NCBI GenBank assembly: GCA_021521415.1
Contig: JAIQDT010000830.1
Span: forward strand, 310,001-374,000
DNA: 64,000 nt
DNA from: Bidens hawaiensis
Taxonomy: Eukaryota; Streptophyta; Magnoliopsida; Asterales; Asteraceae
Direction: 5' to 3'
Shown piece by piece: positions 55,814 to 64,000 of this stretch (positions are counted from its first letter, which is position 1; each line of letters opens with the position of its first letter). The notes under the pieces were generated by a model, which was not told the DNA's origin, did no database searches, and worked only from the letters and a program-made list of their open reading frames with translations. Position numbers and translations under genes: made by a program.

Positions 55814-57794
55814 ATGGGGAGATTGCCATGCTGCAACAAAGGTGAGGTCAAAAAAGGTGCTTGGACTGCCGAAGAAGATAAGATTCTTCTCGATTACATC
55901 ACGAAGAACGGCCACGGCACCTGGCGTTCCTTTCCCAAGCTTGCAGGTTAATCCTTTCTCCCCGTAGCATTAACTGTGTTCGTGATTATTCAAATGTATG
56001 TGGTGTATACATATACATGTACATAAATAAAACGGAGAAGAAAAATAAATAATTTTGCACCAATTTTACACTTCGCAAGAAAGTTGTGGGGTATCCCAGA
56101 ATACCCTTGCTTCCATTGTAGATCCGCCTATGCTTGTGCATAAACGTTTTGTTAGGCGTATAGAAGAAGAAAGATAACAAATCAGCATTGTTGAGTATAC
56201 TTTTATCATTCCAATGTTTGTTTTGCCAAAAGAAGTAGTGATTTGGAGCACTGTCGTTATTGATGTTCATGGACCGATTAATGAGATGCCTGTAAGCACT
56301 AAGCATCTCAACAGAAGTTGAAGAAAATCCCCAAAACAATTAGAATTAGAAAGTAAAGTTTGTTTGTACCATATTGCAATTAAATACCAGATTGGTCCCG
56401 ATTGAGACAGCCCATCTTGAATCCTTTGGACCACATAGAGCCGTTGGTTTCGGCTCATTATAGATGTCCTGTTATGTTATGTTATATCATATCATGATGA
56501 TGCAGAAAGACGATTTATCTAGTCAAAAACCCTAGGTGGAAAAGTCTGTTTCATGTTAAAATTTTGGTCCTCACTGATCAGAGTTATCATGTGTTCTGAA
56601 AACTCATGATATCTTATAAAGATTGATCCTTTATTGACTGTAAACTGATAATCAGAGCATATTAACAAAAAGATAATCTTGTTTTCTATATTTAATTGGT
56701 ACATTTATCTCATGCGTGTGATTTCTTGTTACATGGTCCTACATTACTGGTAATGGTTAAACTAGCATTCAAGTCTGCACTTCATGTTCTTTAGCTCTTT
56801 CATATGTCATTGTTCATATTAGGTGAGTTTTAGGCTTTTAGCATTGGGAACTAATTTGACAATAAAGGGTAAAAGGGTAATTTCTCTATTCAAACTAGTT
56901 TGACATGAAAGGGGAAAAGGGTAGTTTATTTATCCGAACTAGGTTGACAACGAAGGGTAAAAGGGTAATTTCTTATGCGATAGGTCTTCGTCGATGTGGG
57001 AAAAGCTGTCGACTCAGGTGGACAAACTATCTTCGGCCTGATATTAAACGAGGTGCATTCAGTTATGATGAAGAACAAACAATCTTCCAGCTGCACGCCT
57101 TGCACGGTAACAAGTAATAAACTACTTCATTGACTCTTTATTAAATCTTTTTAAACATTTCTCTCGGAATTATGGATTTTTTTTGTTGATCAAATCGAAA
57201 ACCGAACTATGCAGGTGGGCAACTATAGCATCATGGCTTCCAGGAAGAACAGATAATGAGATAAAAAACTACTGGAATTCGCATTTGAGAAAACGCATCC
57301 CCAACATAAACACAACCCTGCAAGCCAGCTCAGCTTCCACATCAGCTACCCACACTGCAGAACAGGTGGAGGCCGATGCTAAGCTGCCAATGGACACAAT
57401 CATTCACAGCTCACCACCTGGACTACCCGATTGCGACTACTTTCTTCGCGCATGGAATTCTGAAGCTGGTGAATCATTTCAAAACACAAAGGGTACAAGC
57501 CACGTGGCACGCGCGATAAAAGTCGAGCCAGATTATGTGGTAACAATGCAGGCGGAACCCGTGTTAAAAGTCGAGTCAGATTATGTGGTGACTATGCAAG
57601 CGGAACCCGCATTTAACGCCAGCTCGAGTGATCAAATTTGCAAGATTGAAACTGAAGATGCAACAAACAGCGGTTCATACTCTCCAAATTCGTATAAAGC
57701 AACATTGGATCTGCTGCTTGATTTTCCAAATGATGGTGAATTTCTAGAATATCTTCAAGGTGACCCAGATGATGATAATCAAGCTTCTACTTGA
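55814..57794 (+). CDS. R2R3-MYB transcription factor, three exons, 280 aa
   Basis: Exons are 55,814-55,946, 56,984-57,113 and 57,215-57,794, with GT-AG introns. The 130-bp middle exon is the classic size for plant R2R3-MYBs. R2 has Trp at 17, 37 and 57. R3 has Phe70 in place of the first Trp, then W89 and W108, with [19 protein letters not shown]. The opening [18 protein letters not shown] is typical. The bHLH-binding signature in R3 is absent. The C-terminal half is acidic and contains a 16-residue tandem duplication (57,519-57,614) and [18 protein letters not shown], a possible activation segment. It would bind MYB sites in nuclear DNA; the subgroup is not assigned. An in-frame ATG at 55,793 would add seven residues, but MGR is the conserved start. 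A remorin gene converges 202 bp downstream. Confidence 0.93.
56845..56983 (+). repeat. Three tandem-like copies next to the MYB intron 1 acceptor
   Basis: Words such as AACTAGTTTGACA, AAGGGTAAAAGGGTAATTTC and GAACTAGGTTGACAACGAAG recur about every 43 bp, and the last copy runs into the splice acceptor (ATAG at 56,980-56,983). Confidence 0.75.
57519..57614 (+). repeat. 48-bp tandem duplication in the MYB coding sequence
   Basis: Two adjacent 48-bp units (57,519-57,566 and 57,567-57,614) encode [16 protein letters not shown] and [16 protein letters not shown]. Six or so base differences separate them. The duplication keeps the frame. Confidence 0.9.
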
Positions 57795-57996
57795 CAGGTT
57801 ATTTACTATAATGCCCTCATTTTGTTTAAAATCAGTGCTGGTTAAATGTTAAAACCATGGGGTATTATTATGTCTAAATTAGGAAGTAGGAAGTAAGACC
57901 AGTAAGCCAGAACTTGATGATATAAATGTTACTTTTCAAACTTTTGTTACAAACTTTTCTTACAAGTGCACACAAAATGATGTAAACATGAAACAT

Positions 57997-58758
57997 TTAG
58001 CTTGAAGAAAACCATCTAGTGAGTTTCTTCGGGCTCGAACCGGTGGCCCGACACTTGGCAGCTAATTCCTCTGCTTTTAAAACATCTTCTCCGCGTTTAG
58101 CTTCTGTAATTGCTCTCTTTTCTTCTGCAGCTTTGTGAACAAGAGCTATTTTGTTCTTCATTTTCTCTGTGTATTTAGCTTTTTTCTTTTCTAGTTTCTC
58201 CTGTTAGTATATGTTTGAAAATTGGTAAGTAAATGAATGAATTATGTGAATCTTTGTGGCTGAAATCTGTTATAACAAAATGGTGAGAGAGATTGTGACC
58301 TCAATCTTCTTGAGTTCAGCTTCTAGTTCAGCTTTCTTGCTGTTTTCCCATGCTCCAATGGCTGCTAGCTTCTTTTGGGCTCTGTTATCAATTTTGGATA
58401 TTTCACTTTCTTCCCATGCTTTGATGAGTGCATCTTTCTTCTCGGTTGCTACTCGAGCAAGAACCTCGTCTGAGCAAGCAAACAGTCATGATGAACAAAA
58501 CTCAAAACATGAATATGAATAATCAAACTAACTACTATACCTCTGTGTTTAGAACCCTCTTCACGTGGTTTCTCCGGGTCTGACATTGATATAATCTAAC
58601 AGTTAAGAAGGCATAGTTGACAGGTCTAGCATCAAAAGTAAATAACACAACTTACTTTCAACATCGGTAGGCTGTTGTTCAGGAACTGGTTCGGAGTCCA
58701 CCTCGGTGGGTGGTGGCGGCGGTTGAACCTCCACCTTGTTAGCTTCTTCTGCTACCAT
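57997..58758 (-). CDS. Remorin-family protein, four exons, 171 aa
   Basis: On the minus strand the exons are 58,758-58,656, 58,579-58,541, 58,469-58,300 and 58,200-57,997, all with GT-AG introns (GTAAGT, GTATAG, GTCACA donors). The N-terminus is Pro/Glu-rich (residues 1-34, PPPPPTEVDSEPVPEQQP). Residues about 50-160 form the remorin C-terminal domain: VLARVATEKKDALIKAWEES, KLAAIGAWENSKKAELEAEL, EKLEKKKAKYTEKMKNKIA and AKRGEDVLKAEELAAK. It is a long coiled coil that lets remorins oligomerise at plasma-membrane nanodomains. It resembles group 1 remorins, but the tail is KKLTRWFSSS where that group usually ends in a short Cys/Phe anchor. The start is set at 58,758 because an in-frame ATG at 58,866 lies upstream of the TATA box. 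It converges with the MYB gene. Confidence 0.92.
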
Positions 58759-58825
58759 GTCTGAGGTTATGAAAGTTCTGAAGGGTTTAGGATGTGTTGG
58801 TGTTGGATATTGGCGGTTTATCATA

Positions 58826-58836
58826 GTTATATATAG
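58826..58836 (-). promoter_or_regulatory. TATA box of the remorin gene
   Basis: CTATATATAAC on the minus strand, 68-78 bp upstream of the start codon. A transcript starting about 30 bp downstream would have a leader of roughly 40-50 nt. Confidence 0.6.
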
Positions 58837-58869
58837 TGTGGACGGTTTAGAATGAGCTGGAAACATCTG

Positions 58870-59787
58870 CTGTTTAACAGACTGTTCATCCTGTTTATTA
58901 ATTGGTTTTTAGGATTTGATTTTTTTTATAAAGTATAACAAGATGCGTTCACCCAACAATGATTCTTGTTGGAAAACTTTTGTATCGATACTTGCCAACC
59001 AAATCTTTCCGATACTTTGATTTTGCTGGATTGTTTTGAATTTTGATCATATACATAATATATATGATGCTAGTATCTTCTTATAAGCTAGTCATATATC
59101 AAATATTTTTTAAAAAGTGAAAATTTGGAAATGTATCTTTTTAAAAAGGATACACAAGAAATCTACGGAAGATCGGAGGGTGGCAAGAACTTCTTTTATG
59201 TTTGATTAAATGAATCTCTGTTGTTAAGTGTGAAAAAGATTTATGGTCACACAACAAACCTTTAAAAAACTGAAAAAAATAATAAAAAATCATAACTCAA
59301 AATATAAATAAAAGATAAAACATTTTAAAAAACCAAAATGTTTCTTTGTCATTCCCTTTTCTAAAAATAACATTGAAAAGACACAATACAGAAATGAATA
59401 AACAATACAATGATAAATTAAAAAGACAATATGTCATAAAATATAATACAATGTCAAACAAAATATATCACAATTTGATTAATATAACACAATATCAAGA
59501 AAAAAAAAGACATAATCAATTACGAATATAAAAAAAAACACAATGATAAATAAAAAGACACAATGATCTATTTCCTCAACATTGCGTCTTTTTTTTTGGA
59601 AACATTTTTGTGTTTTTACATTTTTTTTAATTAAATTTTGAGTTATGATTTTTTTTATTAATTTTTCATTATTTATTTTGAGAGTTTTTTTTATGCCTAC
59701 AAATCTTTCTCATCATTCTCATTTCTATCTCTCTTTGTAAAATAACCTGACCCTATTTATTGTAAGGAAATTAACAATATACTTAGG
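58870..59787. other. AT-rich spacer with an inverted repeat
   Basis: Sequences at about 59,265-59,345 (AATCATAACTCAAAATATAA) and 59,590-59,690 (TTTTGAGTTATGATTTTTTT) are reverse complements and match the hairpins of the hAT-like elements. Between them lie AAAAGACACAATGAT-like repeats. From about 59,757 to 59,787 a Helitron-like fragment begins. There is no gene. Confidence 0.5.
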
Positions 59788-60545
59788 TCATGTTCGTTTC
59801 AAGTATTTAGAAAGAATTATAAGGAATGGAATTTTAAATCCCATAAATTGATATGTTCATTTCATTAAATGAAAGGACGGGACTGGAAACTAAATCCCAT
59901 CAAATCCCACATTTCATGGGATTTTAAAATCCCACCTATTTTAAAAGATTGTTATGGAAAATAAATGATTGTTTTATTAACCCTAATCAGTACTAGGGGT
60001 GGCAAATGGGTTGGGTTGGGTCGGAACGGGTTAGGGTCAGAATGGGTCAACTAAAAAAAGGGGTTGTTCTGGTTTGGTTGGAACCGGTAGGGTCAAAAGG
60101 TTCGGGTCCGGGTCGGAAGGGTCAAAACGGGTTTCAGGTCGGGTTTTTTTTTTGAAGAACGAGGGCAAAGACGAAAACGTTTTAGTTTTATTACATTTTT
60201 CGTTTTTTATTTATATTTTGAGTTATGATTTTTTTATTAATTTTTTTGAATTTTTTTTGGAGGGGTTTTTATTGTTAATAAAAACCCCTCAAAAAAAATT
60301 CAATAAAATTAATAAAAAAATCATAACTCAAAATATAAATAAAAAACAAAAAATGTAAAAAAACTAAAACGTTTCCGCCTTTGCCCTCGTTCTTTAAAAA
60401 AAATCGAGAATGAAGAAGATTCCAATTCCAATACATATTAACAAACCAAACACATGATAGAGATTCTCAAACATTACATTCCATTCCATTCCACTTCCAA
60501 TTCAAAATCCTTTAAAAAAAGTCCGTGAAACGAACGCGCCACGAG
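59788..60545. mobile_element. MITE-like element with GTTCGTTTCA ends, split by a hAT-like insertion
   Basis: The left end GGTCATGTTCGTTTCA and the right end TGAAACGAACGCGCC are imperfect inverted repeats. Subterminal GGAATGGAATT and ATTCCATTCC stretches also mirror each other. The target is a Helitron-like fragment whose two halves flank it (...AATATACTTA on the left; GGGTTTTATAATGAAAGGG on the right). I could not define a clean target duplication. Confidence 0.55.
59994..60410. mobile_element. Truncated hAT-like foldback element
   Basis: It starts TAGGGGTGGCAA and continues with GGGTTGGGTCGGAACGGG and an almost perfect hairpin at 60,144-60,404 (arms about 125 nt). The right half, with the CCC-rich repeats and TTGCCACCCCTA, is missing. 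It sits inside the MITE-like element. Confidence 0.7.
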
Positions 60546-60728
60546 GGTTTTATAATGAAAGGGTTTTACAAATAAATGAAATATTATAACCCGGTTTAAA
60601 AACTATCTGGGTTTGGTGATGGCCCGTTTATTTTTTTTACTATAAAATTGTTTAAAACAACAACAATAAACGTACCCAGTAAATCCCACAAATAGCAAAA
60701 GCTATTGGTAGGGTCTAGGAAGGGTGTG
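60546..60728. other. Helitron-like fragment and a SINE-like short repeat
   Basis: 60,546-60,655 matches the AACCCGTTTAAAAGCTATCT module of 51.6-53.6 kb. 60,660-60,728 contains GTACCCAGTAAATCCCACAA, then GGTAGGGTCTAGGAAGGGTG. This resembles a widespread short plant repeat that I recall from SINE-like sequences. The LTR begins directly after it. Confidence 0.4.
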
Positions 60729-61678
60729 TGATGTATGCTGTTGCGGTCTACTCAAACAATCAATTTTAAAGACTTAAATACCTATAATAAGTACGGGTAA
60801 GTAAGGTCGTCTCCTCAGGGACTCAAGGAAAGTGCAAGTTTATTTAATTTATAACAAATTATTTAACCTAAGCGGACAGACGATGTCCAGCGGTTTTTAG
60901 AAAAAGAATTAATTAAAACTAATGATTACTTAAAAAGATTTGTAAATAATATTAATAAAAGTATTCATTCTAGGTTCGGGTTATGTGTTCCATACGTTAT
61001 CACAGATTCTTTAGTCTTTGGTTTTATAATAATTGCTAGTCCTATGGTTTGATTTATGATGACAAACGATACCCTAACCGAATTGTTGACACAAATGAAC
61101 CCGGACAACACAATTGCCAATTCTATGTGTAGGACAACTAACTCAAAGATAAGGTTTGATGATTCTAGTTCAATGACACAAGAGCTTAAACCCTAAATGT
61201 TGATGAACAACCAAACAAACGTTACACAAATCAATAATCGCAAACACAAACTTTAATCAACCAACTAACTAATTAAGAAAGACAAATTCATATAAAATCA
61301 ATCAAGCTATATTCATTAAGCATAAGAATCTGTTTATAACAGTATTTCACACAAAACCTTAGCCTAGAACGAACACGGGAACTTAGCCGAGCATCGACAT
61401 AATCGTTAAAACATTTATCTTGATGAACATACGATCAATGATGGAACCGGAAGCTTGCCCATGCTTCCATACATGTTTCCCCATGCTTCCATCATCTCGA
61501 GGCTTGCTTAATCTTCATTTGGATGGCTCTGAATTAGCTCGTTTAAGCTCCATAACTTCCAATGTCCTGAAAACACATAGCAATGCTTGAAGTACCAATG
61601 TTCATTCATTTATTACCTAAATATAACTAATTAATATATAATAATAACTAACTTTTACCCAACCATCACATCCCCACA
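60729..61678 (-). repeat. 3' LTR of a second Athila-like element, 950 bp
   Basis: It opens TGATGTATGC and closes AACCATCA (ends TGATG.../...CATCA). On the minus strand it is preceded by a purine tract. Its interior contains AAGTGCAAGTTTATTT and the blocks expected of this family's LTRs, but it diverges from the LTR at 33,863. The partner LTR must lie beyond 64,000. Confidence 0.72.
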
Positions 61679-61691
61679 CTTATCCTTTTTC
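61679..61691 (-). other. Polypurine tract of the second Athila-like element
   Basis: CATCCCCACACTT on the plus strand is AAGTGTGGGGATG on the element's strand, directly against the LTR. Confidence 0.7.
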
Positions 61692-64000
61692 GTCCCGAAA
61701 AAGACTTTGCAATGAAATTAGAATCAGAGATCATTCTCAAAATACTTCATAGATTATCTTAATTAAGCACAAAGAACACAAAAACCGCGATTACCGATAT
61801 TGTTGTCCACTTAAACTCATGCCTCAATACTTACCGGGAAAAATAAGGTGTGACAGTTTTTATTAGTTCATATGATTAAAATGTAATCCACACCTCAAAG
61901 CCCTGAAGCTGCCTTACCATGCTTCATTATAGTTTTACCGAACCAGACCACCCCAACTTGACTTAAACCTTAAAATTAGACGATCAAAATTTTGCACATG
62001 TGTACAACTTTTAAGCCCATATGTAATAGCTAAGACAATCTTGGATATTTTTATCGAACCAAAACCTGAATTTAAGCATTAAAGTGTACCAAAATGGCCA
62101 TTAGATACGATTAAGGTGCAATTAGGTAACCAACTAGTAAATAGCCCCCACTACATGATATACCCCCGTTATCAAGCAATACCCCGAAGTCCATCACCAT
62201 ACGTGAGTAGGCACAAATTCATCTGTAGGGCTTACATATGACGTGTCCCGTGTGGTCCGTTTCTTACTGGTAATGAGACGCGAGCACGGGGACCCCATAT
62301 GACTAACAGCGTGGATGATCAAGTCAGTACTTAATTTGCACTTTGAAAGCACTTTTTATGATCATGTTTATTGACTTATGAATTGGCAGATAAGCTGCAG
62401 GTTTGCTCTTTTTAAGTTTATTTAATATGAATAAACCCACTTAGGATTTACGCATACCAGATAATAAACCGCATACCGACCCATGGTCTCCATTCCCCGG
62501 GGTATCCCATCAATACAGGGTTTAAGGCCATAAAACCTTACGCCTATGAAGTGTTAGCCACTTAAACTAGCAGTATTTTCACTTATGTTTATATCACAAG
62601 CCATCTAGCATACTCTAATGTTAAGCCTATCCAACCATTGTACTATAGACTATTCATATTAAAAATTTATTTTTGGTGATCAAATCTAATAAAAGGCTTG
62701 AGTATGGCCTAATCTTTTACTCCAGTCCTTACACAGGCTTAGCTAAACAAACAAAACCTTGAATGCGTTTCCCACTAAAAATCAAGCATTTAAAGTTCAA
62801 TTAAGTCAACAACCAAATTATCCTTTCATTCTCAAGGTTGAGTCTACCGGCACATCCCAAATTAAGTGTATTCCCGTTTTATTTATCTTTTATTATATAA
62901 TAATTTTGAAAAATAACCCCCGATTTTCTATCATTTTCCATTATTGTGCAAAAAATCTTAATTCAAGGAACATTAAAAAATTTCAATTTCTCCCCCATCC
63001 CCACACTTGAGGAAAACATTGTCCTCAATGTTTAAAATTTAAGACACAAAATAGGGACATGGTTTAAAATTCACTTGACAATTTTCAAACCGGGCCTAAT
63101 GTGATGGTGGTTATTAAATATACAAAAATACAATTACACTTTTAACACAAAAATTAATAAAACAAATAAGGTTATGAAAACAAAATCACCTGATAGAAAA
63201 TAAAACTCTCATGTGCAACTCTCGTGCCCTCGATGATCTCTCGGTGAACCTACCTCTTCAACTCTCAAAACAAAATCTGCAAACTCTCAAACATGTAGAA
63301 GCACGCTTCTCACAAGTGTTAAAAATATAGGTATTTTAAACCGTTTGCAAAACCGTTGATTTTAAATTACCAAATATTATTAATTAATTTCATAACCAAA
63401 TTTGTTAAACGAGTAAAAATGTTAAAAGACCTAACTCACTTTCGTAGGAATTACGATTGCATTTACCGTATGCAACAAGCCCTTTAAACCCCCCGGTAGC
63501 CCGGGTGGACGAGTATGGTCTCGTGAGGGTTTATAGTGAACTGCACCCACAAAGTTCAACTACAACAAAAATATACACATACCTGAATACAAGGCCGGGT
63601 TGCCTCCCGGTTAGCTCTAAGTTTTTGTTAAGGTCTTCAGCCAGACCATTACCTGATTTGGCGGTTACGGTGGTCTAATGGAACATTTACCTACCGAATT
63701 TCCCAAGTAAGCTCGGTAATCAGCACGCATCGGCTTTGATTCCTCTGCCATGTTCAGCATATCCAATGAACCAATACAGGCCGGTGTGAATGCACATTTC
63801 CCTTCAAAATTTCTAACATATTCCCGATGATTAACATGTCGATCCCACATGCTCTTTCTTATCTTCGAAACGTCAAATGTTGATCGGGCCCGACCCGAGC
63901 ATTTTCCCATCGAGTTCTCGGTGTATGCTCGGTATTTGACTTGCCATGTCCAAACTTTTTTCCATGGTTGACATGTCTTTAGAACCCATGTGAGTCCAAA
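61692..64000 (-). other. Internal 3' region of the second Athila-like element (continues outside)
   Basis: 61,692-63,030 is homologous to 11,590-12,201 plus 25,158-25,930, that is, to the noncoding 3' region of the first element without the chromovirus. CCATCCCCACACTTGA at about 62,995 is an internal purine-tract-like motif. An open minus-strand stretch at 63,910-63,665 (81 codons) has repeated GKCS/GKCAF words, but I cannot assign it. Pol would lie further right. Confidence 0.6.

Noticed and set aside
58759..58866. Longer remorin start at 58,866
   Set aside because: It lies upstream of the TATA box at 58,826-58,836, and the extra residues have no remorin-like character.
63665..63910. 81-codon minus-strand ORF with GKCS-like repeated words
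   Set aside because: It lies where Athila-like elements have noncoding 3' sequence and the frame is not continued on either side. No motif is recognised, so it was not called a gene.

Overview
This is nuclear DNA from a flowering plant. It has AT-rich spacers, GT-AG introns, many microsatellites, and heavily nested LTR retrotransposons with plant-type primer-binding sites. The three host genes recognised (a mitochondrial complex I subunit, an R2R3-MYB factor and a remorin) are plant genes. The repeat repertoire recalls Asteraceae (daisy family), but that is an impression and I ran no search. No bacterial or organellar gene blocks, CRISPR arrays, rRNA or tRNA genes were seen.

Layout. From 1 to 11 kb lies a patchwork of small elements: GGGT-rich hAT-like elements, two (TA)n-flanked MITEs, and a Helitron-like terminus carrying a nested hAT-like element. 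Among them, on the minus strand, are a cluster of exon-like units with a triplicated exon (1.7-5.0 kb), a second group of unassigned exon-like ORFs (8.7-9.6 kb), and a decayed transposon-derived gene at about 10 kb. From 11,036 to about 35,454 sits one old Athila-like Ty3/gypsy element on the minus strand. Its 3' LTR is cut short by a deletion. It has been entered by a young 12.95-kb chromovirus (12,202-25,152, plus strand, 5-bp target duplication ATCAT) and by a relative that left only a solo LTR (29,659-31,337).

From 36.1 to 37.7 kb is a two-exon gene for an 80-residue complex I B15/NDUFB4-like subunit. Its intron grew by segmental duplication. After it come a hAT-like foldback element carrying a 41-bp minisatellite (37,920-39,850), a long inverted repeat (40.3-41.2 kb), a decayed gypsy gag-protease remnant with its LTR (about 42-46.7 kb), and a 561-bp tandem duplication of another decayed transposon gene (46.9-48.0 kb). 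From 50.8 to 53.6 kb are Helitron-like fragments, including a 2-kb inverted structure whose two outer ends both look like Helitron 3' ends.

The gene island at 55.8-58.8 kb holds a three-exon R2R3-MYB gene (plus strand, 280 aa) and a four-exon remorin gene (minus strand, 171 aa), convergent and 202 bp apart. The remainder is a three-level nest (Helitron fragment, MITE, hAT-like element) and then the 3' LTR and internal 3' region of a second Athila-like element running off the right edge.

The three host genes have no evident pathway in common; they are islands between transposons. The main interest is in transposon structure: stacked insertions that can be ordered in time, an extra ORF upstream of gag and a frameshift within the chromodomain of the young chromovirus, and the unusual foldback and double-ended elements.
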